Source: Actinomyces sp. Marseille-P3109
GTDB lineage: Bacteria > Actinomycetota > Actinomycetes > Actinomycetales > Actinomycetaceae
NCBI RefSeq assembly: GCF_900323545.1
Contig: NZ_OOHN01000008.1
Location: forward strand, 1,169,144-1,233,143
Length of the DNA: 64,000 nt
Direction: 5' to 3'
Positions within the stretch are counted from its first letter, which is position 1, and each line of letters starts with the position of its first letter. The translations under genes and the position numbers were made by a program. Below the pieces are notes generated by a model, which saw nothing but the letters and a program-made list of their open reading frames with translations, searched no databases and was not told the DNA's origin. Below, piece by piece: positions 1 to 9,850 of the stretch.

Positions 1-2
1 TC

Positions 3-1040
3 GGCGCGGAGGCCGAGTTCTACCTCTTCGACTCGGTGCGTTACGAGTCCTCGCCGGCCGAGTCCTTCTACGCCATCGACTCCGCCGAGGCGGCCTGGAA
101 CACCGGGCGCGAGGAGGAGGGCGGCAACAAGGGCTACAAGACCGCCTTCAAGGGCGGTTACTTCCCCGTCTCCCCCAACGACCAGATGGCCGATATCCGT
201 GACCGCATGGTGCGCACCTGCCTGGCCGCCGGCCTGGAGATCGAAAGGGCCCATCACGAGGTCGGCACCGCCGGGCAGCAGGAGATCAACTACCGCTTCA
301 GCTCCCTGCTGGCCGCCGGCGACGACATGATGAAGTTCAAGTACATCATCAAGAACGAGGCCTGGCGCAACGGCAAGACGGCGACCTTCATGCCCAAGCC
401 AATCTTCGGCGACAACGGCTCGGGCATGCACACGCACCACTCGTTGTGGAAGGAAGGCAAGCCGCTGTTCTTCGACGAGCGCGGCTACGGCCAGCTCTCC
501 GACCTGGCCCGCTGGTACATCGGTGGGATCCTCGCCCATGCCCCGGCACTGCTGGCCTTCACCAACCCGTCGGTGAACTCCTTCCACCGTCTGGTCCCCG
601 GCTTCGAGGCACCGGTCAACCTGGTCTACTCGGCCCGCAACCGCTCGGCCTGCATCCGTATCCCCGTCACGGGCTCCTCCCCCAAGGCCAAGCGCGTGGA
701 GTACCGGGTGCCGGACCCCTCGTCCAACCCCTACCTGTGCTTCACCGCCGTCCTCATGGCGGGCATCGACGGCATCCGCAATCGGATCGAGCCTCGTGAG
801 CCCATCGACAAGGACCTCTACGAGCTCGCACCCGAGGAGTACTTCGACATCGACAAGCTCCCCGACAGCCTGGACCAGGCGCTGGAGGCGCTGGAGGAGG
901 ACCACGACTTCCTCACCGAGGGAGACGTCTTCACCCCCGATCTCATCGAGACCTGGATCGAGTACAAGCGCTCCAACGAGATCGAGCCGCTGCGGCTGCG
1001 CCCCCACCCCTACGAGTTCCAGCTCTACTACGACCTGTGA
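3..1040 (+). CDS. glnA: Glutamine synthetase type I, C-terminal part (5' end outside window)
   Basis: Makes glutamine from glutamate, ammonia and ATP in the cytosol. The frame is open from base 3 with no start, so the N-terminal beta-grasp domain is missing and about 345 residues of the catalytic domain are seen. Family motifs are present: EINYRFSSL, the ATP-binding [16 protein letters not shown], and NRSACIRIP. The adenylylation loop [10 protein letters not shown] is intact, with the target tyrosine codon at 819-821. This marks a GlnE-regulated GSI-beta enzyme, and glnE lies 3.7 kb away. A perfect hairpin follows the stop at 19 bases. Confidence 0.97.
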   Translation, partial: GAEAEFYLFDSVRYESSPAESFYAIDSAEAAWNTGREEEGGNKGYKTAFKGGYFPVSPNDQMADIRDRMVRTCLAAGLEIERAHHEVGTAGQQEINYRFSSLLAAGDDMMKFKYIIKNEAWRNGKTATFMPKPIFGDNGSGMHTHHSLWKEGKPLFFDERGYGQLSDLARWYIGGILAHAPALLAFTNPSVNSFHRLVPGFEAPVNLVYSARNRSACIRIPVTGSSPKAKRVEYRVPDPSSNPYLCFTAVLMAGIDGIRNRIEPREPIDKDLYELAPEEYFDIDKLPDSLDQALEALEEDHDFLTEGDVFTPDLIETWIEYKRSNEIEPLRLRPHPYEFQLYYDL

Positions 1041-1058
1041 GCCGTTGATGCAGTTCAG

Positions 1059-1102
1059 ACGTCGGCCCTGAGCCTCCTGCTCATGAGGCTCAGGGCCGAC
1101 GT
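1059..1102 (+). terminator. Hairpin terminator after glnA
   Basis: A perfect 18-bp stem (1059-1076 with 1085-1102) closes an 8-base loop. There is no T-run after it, as is common for high-GC actinobacterial terminators. It separates glnA from the transporter operon. Confidence 0.8.
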
Positions 1103-1195
1103 CGTGCTGTATGCCACCCTCAACGATTGCATACCTATACCGTATTGCGGATATTCTTTCTCTGTCTTGATCAACTCCGAAAAGGACAACCCACG

Positions 1196-2116
1196 ATGAG
1201 GATCCGCCAACACGCCACCCTCGGCCTGGCAGCCACAGCCTGCCTGGTGCTGAGCGGATGCACCAACGCCGCTGACTGGAACGCGAACCGGAGCTCGCAG
1301 ATACACTCCTACGACACCTCCTCGATCCAGGCTCAGCCCGACATCATCGCCAAGCTCCCCCAGGGGGCGCTCGAGGACGGAGTCCTGGACGTGGCGGCAT
1401 CCACGGACTATGCACCGGCCGAGTTCCTCGACCCCTCGGGCAAGGCCGTGGGCTACGACGTCGACCTCACCAACGCGATCGCCGCCGTCCTGGGCGTCAA
1501 GGGAAAGGTCCACACCGCCGAGTTCGACTCGATCATCGCCTCGATCGGATCGAAGTACGACGCCGGCATCTCCTCCTTCACCGTGACGCCAGAGCGGACC
1601 GCCGAGGTGGACATGACCGCCTACGTCAACGTGGGCTCGCGCTTCAACGTCCAGGCCGGCAACCCCAAGGGAGTCGATACCTCGGACCACCTCAACCTGT
1701 GCGGACGCACCATCGGGGTCCAGGTCGGAACCGACCAGGAGACCGCCATGCGCAAGGCCGCCGACGACTGCGCCGACGCCGGCAAGGACGTCCTGTCGGT
1801 GCGCTCCTACTCCAAGCAGTCCGAGGCCACCACGGGGCTGGTCGGCGGCACCATCGACGCCACCTACTCCGACTCCACGGTGGCCGGGTACGCCGTCGAG
1901 CTGACCGACGGCCAGATCGTCACCCTGGGCGAGGTGGAGGACGCCGCACCCCAGGGCGTGGTGACCTCCAAGGCGGAGCCGCAGTTCACCGCCGCGATCC
2001 AGGCCGCCGTCCAGTACCTCATGGACCAGGGCATCTGGCAGAAGATCCTGGACAACTGGGGCGTGAAGGACGCTGCCCTGACCACCGCAGAACTCAATCC
2101 CGCAGTGAAGGAGTGA
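1196..2116 (+). CDS. Polar amino acid ABC transporter, substrate-binding lipoprotein
   Basis: Extracytoplasmic solute-binding protein of the family that binds glutamate, glutamine or similar polar amino acids (SBP_bac_3). The chosen ATG at 1196 follows an AAAGGAC-type ribosome site and gives a lipoprotein signal with lipobox LSGC (Cys22); the longer open frame from 1127 would bury this signal. The motif ASTDYAPAEFLDPSGKAVGY is typical of the family. Length is 306 residues. It starts an operon with the permease (3 bases apart) and the ATPase. The position next to glutamine synthetase suggests glutamate or glutamine uptake, but the substrate is inferred from context only. Confidence 0.92.
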   Translation: MRIRQHATLGLAATACLVLSGCTNAADWNANRSSQIHSYDTSSIQAQPDIIAKLPQGALEDGVLDVAASTDYAPAEFLDPSGKAVGYDVDLTNAIAAVLGVKGKVHTAEFDSIIASIGSKYDAGISSFTVTPERTAEVDMTAYVNVGSRFNVQAGNPKGVDTSDHLNLCGRTIGVQVGTDQETAMRKAADDCADAGKDVLSVRSYSKQSEATTGLVGGTIDATYSDSTVAGYAVELTDGQIVTLGEVEDAAPQGVVTSKAEPQFTAAIQAAVQYLMDQGIWQKILDNWGVKDAALTTAELNPAVKE

Positions 2117-2119
2117 GCC

Positions 2120-3085
2120 GTGACTGCCTCACCCGCCTCTGACGACGACAAGGTCGTCCTCAACAACCCCAAGCCGGTCCCCCGCCCGGGAACCTGGATC
2201 AGTGCCGCGATCGTCACGGTTCTGGGGGCCATGCTCGTTCATGGTCTGGTCACCAATGAGAAGTTCCACTGGTCCACGGTCTGGTTCTTCCTGCGCGAGG
2301 TCCATGTGGTCAAGGCCGTCGGCTGGACGCTGCTGCTGACTTTCATGGCCATGGCCATCGGCATCGTCCTGGCGGTCACCACGGCGATCCTGCGGCAGTC
2401 CTCCAACCCGGTCCTGCGCTGGATGGCGCTGGCCTACCTGTGGTTCTTCCGCGGTACCCCGATCTACACCCAGCTGGTGTTCTGGGGGGCGCTGTCCGCG
2501 CTCTACCAGAAGCTGAGTCTGGGTATCCCCTTCGGCCCCGAACTTCTGACCTTCAAGACGACGACGGTCTTCACGCCCTTCGTCGCGGCGGTCATGGGAC
2601 TGGGCATCAACGAGGGGGCCTACCTCTCGGAGATCGTACGCTCGGGTCTGAACTCCGTGGACAAGGGGCAGAGTGAGGCCGCCGGGGCGCTGGGCATGAG
2701 CAAGGGCCAGATCCTCAGGCGGATCGTTCTGCCGCAGGCGATGCGGGTCATCGTGCCGCCCACCGGAAACGAGACGATCTCCATGCTCAAGACGACGTCC
2801 CTGGTGCTGGCCGTCCCCTTCACCTTGGACCTGACCTTCGTCACCAACTCCTACGCGTCGCTGACCTATCAGATCATCCCGCTGCTCATCGTCGCAGCCA
2901 TCTGGTACATCATCATCACCTCGATCCTCATGGTGGGTCAGCACTACATCGAGCGCTACTACGGCAAGGGCTTCGACTCCGACAAGGCCTCAGTCTCCGC
3001 GGGCCGGGGCCTGTCAGCCCGCCAGCAGGCCATCCTCAATGCGCACACGACCAAGGACGATCCCTTCCTGGAGGTCACCCCATGA
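2120..3085 (+). CDS. Polar amino acid ABC transporter permease
   Basis: Integral membrane permease of the HisM/GlnP type. It starts with GTG three bases after the binding protein. The EAA-loop motif that contacts the ATPase is clear ([20 protein letters not shown]) and is followed by the usual PPTGNE. About five membrane segments can be seen. At 321 residues it is longer than simple 220-residue members because of N-terminal and C-terminal cytoplasmic extensions. Only one permease is encoded, so the membrane part is probably a homodimer. Confidence 0.93.
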   Translation: MTASPASDDDKVVLNNPKPVPRPGTWISAAIVTVLGAMLVHGLVTNEKFHWSTVWFFLREVHVVKAVGWTLLLTFMAMAIGIVLAVTTAILRQSSNPVLRWMALAYLWFFRGTPIYTQLVFWGALSALYQKLSLGIPFGPELLTFKTTTVFTPFVAAVMGLGINEGAYLSEIVRSGLNSVDKGQSEAAGALGMSKGQILRRIVLPQAMRVIVPPTGNETISMLKTTSLVLAVPFTLDLTFVTNSYASLTYQIIPLLIVAAIWYIIITSILMVGQHYIERYYGKGFDSDKASVSAGRGLSARQQAILNAHTTKDDPFLEVTP

Positions 3086-3882
3086 GCACATCCACTCACG
3101 CCGCAGGTGCGACGCCGAAGGTTGAGATCAGCGACCTGCATAAGTTCTTCGGTGAGCTGCACGTGCTGCGCGGTATCGACCTCGTTGTGCCGCCCGGCTC
3201 GGTCACGGTCCTCATCGGCCCGTCAGGCTCGGGAAAGTCGACGCTGCTGCGCTGCATCAACGAGCTGGAGTCCATCGACGCCGGCCGGGTCAAGGTCGAC
3301 GGCGAGCTCATCGGCATGCGTGAGGTCGAGCGCGGTGGTCGCACCGAGCTGCACGCCCTGTCCGACAAGGCCCGCGCAGCTCAGCGCGCCAAGATCGGCA
3401 TGGTCTTCCAGCGCTTCAACCTCTTCCCCCACATGACGGCTCTGGAGAACGTCATGGAGGCACCGGTTCAGGTCAGGAAGATCTCCAAGACCAAGGCCCG
3501 CGAGCGCGGCATCGAGCTGCTGGAGCGGGTGGGGCTCGGTGACCGGCTCGACCACTACCCCTCCCAGCTCTCCGGCGGCCAGCAGCAGCGGGTGGCGATC
3601 GCCCGGGCTCTGGCGATGGACCCCGAGCTCATGCTCTTCGACGAGCCGACCTCCGCACTGGACCCCGAGCTGGTCGGCGAGGTCCTTCAGGTGATGAAGG
3701 ACCTCGCCGCCTCCGGGATGACGATGGTGGTGGTCACCCACGAGATGGGCTTCGCCCGAGAGGTCGGTGACCAGCTGATCTTCATGGACGGCGGCGTCAT
3801 CTGCGAGTCCGGTGACCCTGTGGAGGTCTTGGACAACCCGCAGGCCGAACGAACCCAGGCCTTCCTCTCCTCAGTCCTGTAG
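3082..3882 (+). CDS. Polar amino acid ABC transporter ATP-binding protein
   Basis: Cytoplasmic ATPase that drives the transporter encoded just upstream. Walker [11 protein letters not shown]-loop, signature [12 protein letters not shown], Walker [10 protein letters not shown] and the H-loop VTHEMGFA are all intact. The start overlaps the permease stop by 4 bases (ATGA), so the three genes are translationally coupled. Length is 266 residues. The stop codon lies inside a 16-base tandem duplication (3876-3907), so a second in-sequence copy of the TAG follows it. Confidence 0.96.
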   Translation: MSTSTHAAGATPKVEISDLHKFFGELHVLRGIDLVVPPGSVTVLIGPSGSGKSTLLRCINELESIDAGRVKVDGELIGMREVERGGRTELHALSDKARAAQRAKIGMVFQRFNLFPHMTALENVMEAPVQVRKISKTKARERGIELLERVGLGDRLDHYPSQLSGGQQQRVAIARALAMDPELMLFDEPTSALDPELVGEVLQVMKDLAASGMTMVVVTHEMGFAREVGDQLIFMDGGVICESGDPVEVLDNPQAERTQAFLSSVL

Positions 3883-3907
3883 AGGTCGGAGCCTGTAGAG
3901 GTCGGAG
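3876..3907. repeat. 16-bp tandem duplication across a stop codon
   Basis: The 16-base unit CCTGTAGAGGTCGGAG occurs twice head to tail (3876-3891 and 3892-3907) and includes the TAG stop of the transporter ATPase. It looks like a recent slippage duplication. Confidence 0.9.
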
Positions 3908-3931
3908 ACTGAGCGGTCCGGGCCGCTGCCG

Positions 3932-4603
3932 TCACCGAGACCCGGTGTCGGCCCCGGCAGTCTGGTCCCAGGCGCCGTCGTCCCAGGAGGTCAGGCTCCA
4001 CCCGGCACCGGGATCGCCGTCGACGACGGTGATCCCGGTGTTGTGCATGGGGCGGTCAGCGATCCACAGCGGCTCCACACCGGCTCTGGGCGCCGCCCTC
4101 AGCGAGGTCCACAGACGCAGCGCGGTGCCGTGGGAGACGAGCAGGGCCGCTGAGCCACCCGCCTTGGCGGTGTGGTCCGCGATCCGACCGATGGCGTCGT
4201 CGAAGCGCTGGAGCGTGTCGATGCCGTCCTCAGGGGACCCGGGGATGCGGCAGGCGGGGCGCCCGGTCATCCAGGCGCGAGTGGTGTCCACGTAGCAGGC
4301 CACCGAGCGTGCATCGGTGTTCATCTCCAGGTCCGCGGCCAGGACCTCACGCAGGCCCGAGTCGATAGTGGCGCTCAGACCGGTGGCCGCCTCCACGGGG
4401 GCGATGGTCTGGCGGGCGCGCAGGATCGGGGAGACCCACAGGGTCCCCAGTCCCTGGAGCAGACCGGCCTGCTCCAGGCGGGCCGGCAGCCCGTCGGCCT
4501 CCTGCAGGCCCACGTCGTCCAGGGGTTTTCCGGGGAAGGCGGTGTCGAGTGCCTGCATGACATTGGCGACGGTACGACCGTGTCGTACAAGAATGAGCCT
4601 CAC
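3932..4603 (-). CDS. Histidine phosphatase family protein
   Basis: Member of the phosphoglycerate-mutase-like (histidine phosphatase) superfamily, with the phospho-acceptor motif LVRHGRT at the N-terminus and a second catalytic histidine in LLVSHGTALRL. I chose the GTG at 4603, giving VRLILVRHGRT and 223 residues, because family members start almost directly at this strand. An upstream ATG at 4633 would add ten residues. There is no clear ribosome site for either. It could be a broad-specificity phosphatase or phosphoglycerate mutase-like enzyme; the substrate cannot be told from sequence. It is convergent with the transporter operon. Confidence 0.85.
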   Translation of the reverse strand: MRLILVRHGRTVANVMQALDTAFPGKPLDDVGLQEADGLPARLEQAGLLQGLGTLWVSPILRARQTIAPVEAATGLSATIDSGLREVLAADLEMNTDARSVACYVDTTRAWMTGRPACRIPGSPEDGIDTLQRFDDAIGRIADHTAKAGGSAALLVSHGTALRLWTSLRAAPRAGVEPLWIADRPMHNTGITVVDGDPGAGWSLTSWDDGAWDQTAGADTGSR

Positions 4604-4698
4604 GGCGCCAAGTCTGCCAGGTCCGCAGGGCACCGACCTGCGACGACGGTGCGATCCTCGTCGCCCGACCTCGTCCGGCTGGTTCCCCGTCAGCCTCG

Positions 4699-7600
4699 TC
4701 AGCTCCAGGGGTAGGGGCCCTCCGGACGTCTCCTGACCGGGCGGGTGCGGCCCGTTCGCCGGGACCGAGTGTTTCGTGCTGCACCTCCACCTCGAGGAGC
4801 CTGCCGACGAGGATCCTTCGCCGAGTCCGCTGAGCGGACCGGTATCGAGGCCCGGTTCCGGGTACCCGAGGCACTGGTCGACGGCGTCGGCGCGGACGGG
4901 GACGAGTCTTGGGCGCCTCCGTCGGCGAAGACGATGCGCTCGACCACGGCGCGCGTGTGACGGGCATTGCGGCGGTACATGTCCTCGAGCTCGCGCTCCC
5001 TGCCGCTGCCGAGGCCGATGAGGCGCCCCACCAGGCGTATCTCACGGATCTGGACGGGGAGGACCTGGGAGCGGGGCCCTGAGGTGCGGCCGGTGCCCAG
5101 GACGATCGCGGAGCGCAGCCGACTGGCCAGGATCCAGGCCGCGGCCAGCACTCCCCCGTCGTCGGCACTCAGCAGCCCGGCTCGGACCGCGGCCTGCAGG
5201 GCCGCGATGGTCGAGGTGGTCCGCAGCTCGGCGATCTGCCCGGCGTGGGCCAGCTGGAGCACCTGGGCGCTCCACTCCACGTCGCTGAGTCCTCCGGGGC
5301 CGAGCTTGAGGTGACGGGCCGGGTCAACGCCCCGAGGCAGGCGCTCGGTCTCCACCCGGGCCTTGATCCTGCGGATCTCCCGTAGGTCCTGGCTGCTCAG
5401 CCCCGCTTCGGCCCATCGCAACGGGTTGATGAGCTCCTCGAAGCGCCGACCCAGGTCACGGTCCCCGGCACAGGCACGGGCGCGCAGCAGCGCCTGCCGC
5501 TCCCACAGGGCCGCCCAGCGCCCGTAGTACTCCCCGTAGGCGGCCAGAGAGCGGCTCATGACACCCTGGCGGCCCTCGGGCCGTAGGTCGGAGTCCACTT
5601 CGAGGGGGTGAGGGCGTGCCGAGGCGAGAAGCCCGACGACCTGTTTGGCGACGGCCTCGGCCTCCTGTGCGGCGGCAGCCTCCCCCACTCCGTCGCGGGC
5701 CTCGTGGACGAAGAGCACGTCGGCGTCAGAGGCGTACCCGATCTCCTGGCCGCCCAGGCGTCCCATGGCGATCACGGCGTGGTGCGCCAGAGAGGCGTCC
5801 CAGCTGCCGGCGGTGTCGGGGCCCGACGCCACAGCCTCGACGCCGTCGCGCTGGGCGATGACCAGTCCGGTGGCGACCGTCAGCGCCCCGCCCAGGACCG
5901 CGTCGGTGGCGTCGGTGAGGATGGAGGCGGTGCGCTCCGGGTCGATGGCATCGAGACAGTCGGCCAGCGAGGCGCGCACCTCCTCACGGGCGCGCACCCT
6001 CAGGATCGCCTGGACCGCCTCGAGCGCCTGCTCGGCGAGGGCGGAGTCATCGGGTCCGCTCAGGCTACGGCGACGCAGGACGGCGGCGACCTCCTCCGCC
6101 AGGGCTCCGGGGCGGCGGGGCTCGAGCTCAGTGTCGTCGTCGAGCCAGGCGATGGACTCGGGGAACTCCGCGAGGCGCTCGGTGGCCCAGTGAGCACCGG
6201 AGAGCACCTGGCACAGTCTGCGCGCGGCCACCGGCGAGTCCCGCAGCATGGCCAGGTACCAGTGCGACCCCCCGATGGCCTCCGACAGGCGGCGGAAGGA
6301 CAGCAGGCCGAAGTCGGGGTCTGCTCCTTCACCGATCCAGCCGATGATGACGGGCAGGAGCTGACGCTGAATGGCCGCCCGACGGCTGACCCCCTCGGTG
6401 AGGGCCTGAATGTGCCGCAGCGCCCCGTCCGGGTCGGCGTACCCGACGGCGGCGAGCCGCTCGCGCGCTGCCTGAGGGCTCAGGGCCATCTCATCGGCGC
6501 TGAGGGTGGCTGCGAAGCTCAGCAGGGGGCGGTAGTAGATCTCCTGGTGCAGGGCGCGTACACGTCGGCGCAGGTTCTTGAAGTCCTCCCACAGGCTGTC
6601 GCCCTGGCCCAGACAGTCGCTGATGCCGCGCTCGATGCGGCGCAGGTTCTCCTCCTTGCTCGGCAGGTTGTGGGTGCGGCGCAGGCGGAAGAGCTGGCTG
6701 CGGTGCTCCAGGAGCCGCAGGGCCTTGTAGCAGCTGCTCAGGGCTGCGGCATCGGTGCGGCTGACGTAGCCGCCGGCACTGAGCGCGTCGAGTGCCTCCA
6801 GGGTTGCGCGCAGGCGCAGGCTCTGATCGGAACGGCCGTGGACGAGCTGGAGGAGCTGGACGGTGAACTCCACGTCTCGCAGCCCGCCGGGTCCCAGCTT
6901 GATGCGCCGGTCCTCGCCTCCGTGCGACACGGACTCCTTCTCCACCCGGCGACGCATGGCACGGGCGTCCTCAACGAAGTTCTCCCGCCGACTGGCCTCC
7001 CACACAAGGGGGGACACCCCCTGCTCGTAGCGGGCGCCGAGCTCGGAGTCCCCGGCGCAGGCTCTGGCCTTGAGCAGGGCCTGGAACTCCCAGGAGGCGG
7101 CCCATCGTCGGTAGTAGGCCAGGTAGGAGTCGAGGGTGCGCACGAGCGCGCCGTCCTTGCCCTCGGGCCGTAGCGCCGTGTCCAGTGGCCACAATGGCGG
7201 TTCGGGCGCCGTAGCGGAGATCACATGGGCGAGCTCGGTGGCCAGGCGGGTGCCGACGTCCACAAGGTACTCCTCGCTCGGCTCATCGGCTTCCGAGGGC
7301 TCCCGAGCGGGGCCGACGACGTAGACAACGTCAACGTCAGAGATGTAGTTGAGCTCGCACGCTCCGGTCTTGCCCATGGCGATCACGGCAAGGGCCACGT
7401 CGTCTGATTGCGGCCCGACAGCGGCACGAGCCACCAGCAGGGCGGCGTCCAGGGCGGCGTCGGCGAGATCGGCCATACGGCGGCCGACGGTGGGGACGTG
7501 CTCGATCGGGTCCGGGCTGGTCAGGTCGTCGGCGACGATCGCCATGAGGCGGTCCCGGTAGGCGCGTCGCAGAGCCGCGGTCGCACGGTCCGGCGCGGTG

Positions 7601-8307
7601 TCCTGACCAGCCGAATGCGTTGGATCGTCCGGGCCGTCTGAGGTGTCGTCTCCGACGACCGGCGGCGTCTTGTCCCCCAGGGCCTCCTGCACGACGAGCC
7701 GTAGCGACTCGCGGGCACCGGGCTCACCGGGGGCGTCCCAGGCCCTGGCCGGCGCGAGCGCCGTGATGCGCTCGGGATGGGCGACGAGGAAGTCCCCCAG
7801 GGCCTGGGAGGCTCCCAGGACGGCAAGAAGACGGCGCCGGTGCTCGCGCGGCTCGCCGGCGGGGGCGATCATGAGGCTGCGCAGCAGGTCCGCCGGCGCC
7901 CGGGCGCACCCGGGCTCGACGTCATGCGTTGAGGCACGGCGCAGTGCCTCGACGGATGCTGCGGCCTCGGCGAGACGGACGAGGTTGAGAAGGGCCAGAT
8001 CGGGGTCGGCGGTGAGAGCCAGGGCCTCGATGAGGTCCTCACGGCCGGGCCCGATCTCCACGTCCCCCAGTCGGTCTCCTGGCCGTCGGGCGTGATCTGT
8101 CGATGGGTGGGCGGGGACGTTGTCGGCGCATTCGGCGTCGTCAGCCTCGCCGCCAGCAGGCAGGAGGGGCGCCAGCGCCGGGTCGCCCAGGAGTGCTCCG
8201 GCGCGGGAGACGTTCTGGAAGCCGGCCCGCAGGAGCCTGGTCCTGGGTGAGGAACTGTGCCGTAAGGGAGCCCCCACCGGCGGGCGCTGCCCGGTCTGGT
8301 CTCTCAC
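4699..8307 (-). CDS. glnE: Bifunctional glutamine synthetase adenylyltransferase / adenylyl-removing enzyme
   Basis: Controls glutamine synthetase by adding AMP to, or removing it from, the target tyrosine. There are two nucleotidyltransferase repeats: the first around residue 320 (MGKTGACELNYISDVDVVYV) and the second around residue 857 (MGRLGGQEIGYASDADVLFV). Both keep the paired aspartates. At 1202 residues it is longer than the usual 950-1000. The surplus is low-complexity, Ser/Pro/Arg-rich sequence at the C-terminus (last ~70 residues) plus acidic inserts near residue 230. It lies 18 bases downstream of a glutamine synthetase gene on the same strand, so the two are probably cotranscribed. 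Confidence 0.96.
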   Translation of the reverse strand: MRDQTGQRPPVGAPLRHSSSPRTRLLRAGFQNVSRAGALLGDPALAPLLPAGGEADDAECADNVPAHPSTDHARRPGDRLGDVEIGPGREDLIEALALTADPDLALLNLVRLAEAAASVEALRRASTHDVEPGCARAPADLLRSLMIAPAGEPREHRRRLLAVLGASQALGDFLVAHPERITALAPARAWDAPGEPGARESLRLVVQEALGDKTPPVVGDDTSDGPDDPTHSAGQDTAPDRATAALRRAYRDRLMAIVADDLTSPDPIEHVPTVGRRMADLADAALDAALLVARAAVGPQSDDVALAVIAMGKTGACELNYISDVDVVYVVGPAREPSEADEPSEEYLVDVGTRLATELAHVISATAPEPPLWPLDTALRPEGKDGALVRTLDSYLAYYRRWAASWEFQALLKARACAGDSELGARYEQGVSPLVWEASRRENFVEDARAMRRRVEKESVSHGGEDRRIKLGPGGLRDVEFTVQLLQLVHGRSDQSLRLRATLEALDALSAGGYVSRTDAAALSSCYKALRLLEHRSQLFRLRRTHNLPSKEENLRRIERGISDCLGQGDSLWEDFKNLRRRVRALHQEIYYRPLLSFAATLSADEMALSPQAARERLAAVGYADPDGALRHIQALTEGVSRRAAIQRQLLPVIIGWIGEGADPDFGLLSFRRLSEAIGGSHWYLAMLRDSPVAARRLCQVLSGAHWATERLAEFPESIAWLDDDTELEPRRPGALAEEVAAVLRRRSLSGPDDSALAEQALEAVQAILRVRAREEVRASLADCLDAIDPERTASILTDATDAVLGGALTVATGLVIAQRDGVEAVASGPDTAGSWDASLAHHAVIAMGRLGGQEIGYASDADVLFVHEARDGVGEAAAAQEAEAVAKQVVGLLASARPHPLEVDSDLRPEGRQGVMSRSLAAYGEYYGRWAALWERQALLRARACAGDRDLGRRFEELINPLRWAEAGLSSQDLREIRRIKARVETERLPRGVDPARHLKLGPGGLSDVEWSAQVLQLAHAGQIAELRTTSTIAALQAAVRAGLLSADDGGVLAAAWILASRLRSAIVLGTGRTSGPRSQVLPVQIREIRLVGRLIGLGSGRERELEDMYRRNARHTRAVVERIVFADGGAQDSSPSAPTPSTSASGTRNRASIPVRSADSAKDPRRQAPRGGGAARNTRSRRTGRTRPVRRRPEGPYPWS

Positions 8308-8325
8308 GGCTGCCTCCTGCTCCCG

Positions 8326-9657
8326 TCAGGCGCGAGGAAAGAACTGGCTGAGCTCGAAGTCGGTGACCTGGGCGTCGTAGGCCCGGTACTCGCGGCGCTT
8401 GTTGCGCAGGAAGTACTCGAAGGTGTCCTCGCCGAAGGTGTCGGCCACCAGGTCGGACTGCTCCATGGCCGCCACCGCGCTCTTGAGTGAGGTGGGCAGG
8501 GCGTGGATCCCCAGTGCCTTGCGCTCCATCTCGGACAGGGCCCACACGTCGTCCTCGGCCTCGGGAGGCAGCTCGTAGCCCTCCTCGATGCCCTTGAGCC
8601 CGGCGGCCAGGATGACCGCGTAGGCCAGGTAGGGGTTGGCCGAGGAGTCGATGCCGCGGAACTCCACGCGCGCGGACTGGGCCTTGCCGGGCTTGTGCAT
8701 GGGTACGCGCACCAGGGCGGAGCGGTTGTTGTGGCCCCAGCACACGTAGCTGGGGGCCTCGTCCCCGCCCCACAGCCGCTTGTAGGAGTTGACGTGCTGG
8801 TTGGTGACGGCGGTGATCTCCGAGGCGTGGTGCAGCAGCCCGGCGATGAAGGAGCGTCCGGTGGCGGAGAGCTGGTACTGGCCGGAGGGGTCGAAGAACG
8901 CGTTGCGGTCGCCCTCGAACAGGGAGAAGTGCGTGTGCATGCCCGAACCGAACTCGTCGGCGAAGGGCTTGGGCATGAAGGTGGCCAGGCAGCCCTCCTC
9001 CAGGGCGACCTCCTCGACGACGGCGCGGAAGGTCATGATGTTGTCCGCCATGGACAGGGCGTCGGCGAAGCGCAGGTCGATCTCGTTCTGGCCGGGGCCG
9101 CCCTCGTGGTGGGAGAACTGCACCGAGATCCCCATCTGCTCGAGCATGAGGATGGCTTGGCGCCGGAAATCGTGAGCGGTCCCGCCCGGCACGTGATCGA
9201 AGTAGCCGGCGTCGTCGGTGGGGCGGATGCGTCCGCTGGCGTCACGAGTGACCAGGTAGAACTCGATCTCCGGATGGATGTAGCAGGTGAAGCCGGCCTC
9301 GGCGACCCGGGCGAGCTGACGCTCGAGCACGGAGCGGGGGTCGGTGCGGGCGGGCTCCCCGTCAGGGGTGAGGACGTCGCAGAACATGCGGGCCACCCCG
9401 TTGGCGCCGTCGCGCCACGGCAGCATCTGGAAGGTGGAGGGGTCGGGCGCGAGCAGCATGTCGGACTCGAAGACGCGGGTGAGCCCCTCGATGGCCGAGC
9501 CATCGAAACCGATGCCCTCCTCGAAGGCGCTCTCCACCTCGGCCGGTGCGATCGCCACGGACTTGAGCTGCCCGGACACGTCGGTGAACCACAGACGGAT
9601 GAAGCTGATGTCGCGCTCCTCGATGGCTCGGAGCACGTACTCCTGCTGCTTGTCCAT
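8326..9657 (-). CDS. glnA: Glutamine synthetase type I
   Basis: Complete 443-residue type I glutamine synthetase. Motifs run from GFDGSAIEGLTRVFESDMLL through NEIDLRFADAL and the ATP-binding KPFADEFGSGMHTHFS to the glutamate site. It is shorter than the ~470-residue glnA at the left edge and has the GYELPPEAEDD loop, as in the actinobacterial GlnA2 type. The tyrosine is present, but whether GlnE uses it is not known from sequence. It is upstream of and likely cotranscribed with glnE. The ATG at 9657 follows GAGGCACC. Confidence 0.96.
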   Translation of the reverse strand: MDKQQEYVLRAIEERDISFIRLWFTDVSGQLKSVAIAPAEVESAFEEGIGFDGSAIEGLTRVFESDMLLAPDPSTFQMLPWRDGANGVARMFCDVLTPDGEPARTDPRSVLERQLARVAEAGFTCYIHPEIEFYLVTRDASGRIRPTDDAGYFDHVPGGTAHDFRRQAILMLEQMGISVQFSHHEGGPGQNEIDLRFADALSMADNIMTFRAVVEEVALEEGCLATFMPKPFADEFGSGMHTHFSLFEGDRNAFFDPSGQYQLSATGRSFIAGLLHHASEITAVTNQHVNSYKRLWGGDEAPSYVCWGHNNRSALVRVPMHKPGKAQSARVEFRGIDSSANPYLAYAVILAAGLKGIEEGYELPPEAEDDVWALSEMERKALGIHALPTSLKSAVAAMEQSDLVADTFGEDTFEYFLRNKRREYRAYDAQVTDFELSQFFPRA

Positions 9658-9850
9658 GGTGCCTCCTCAGCCTGGGGTGGGGCAGCGGGCCGACGACGTG
9701 GCCGGCCGTCATCCGCCCGTGACGTTGTTGCTGGAGCCAGCCTAGTGCTCAGGTGCGTCAGGCAGGTTTCGAAAATCGCCTCCGGTGAAGGAGGGACGAC
9801 GAGTTCAGCGGCGCGCCGAAACCTTCCTTGACCTCGGGTAGCCTCGCGTC

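Noticed and set aside
5608..7173. 521-residue plus-strand open frame
   Set aside because: It is antisense to glnE, with Gly/Val/Gln-rich sequence typical of the mirror frame of a high-GC gene; glnE has the motifs and codon bias.
8503..9831. 442-residue plus-strand open frame
   Set aside because: Mirror of the glutamine synthetase gene; no ribosome site and no known motif.
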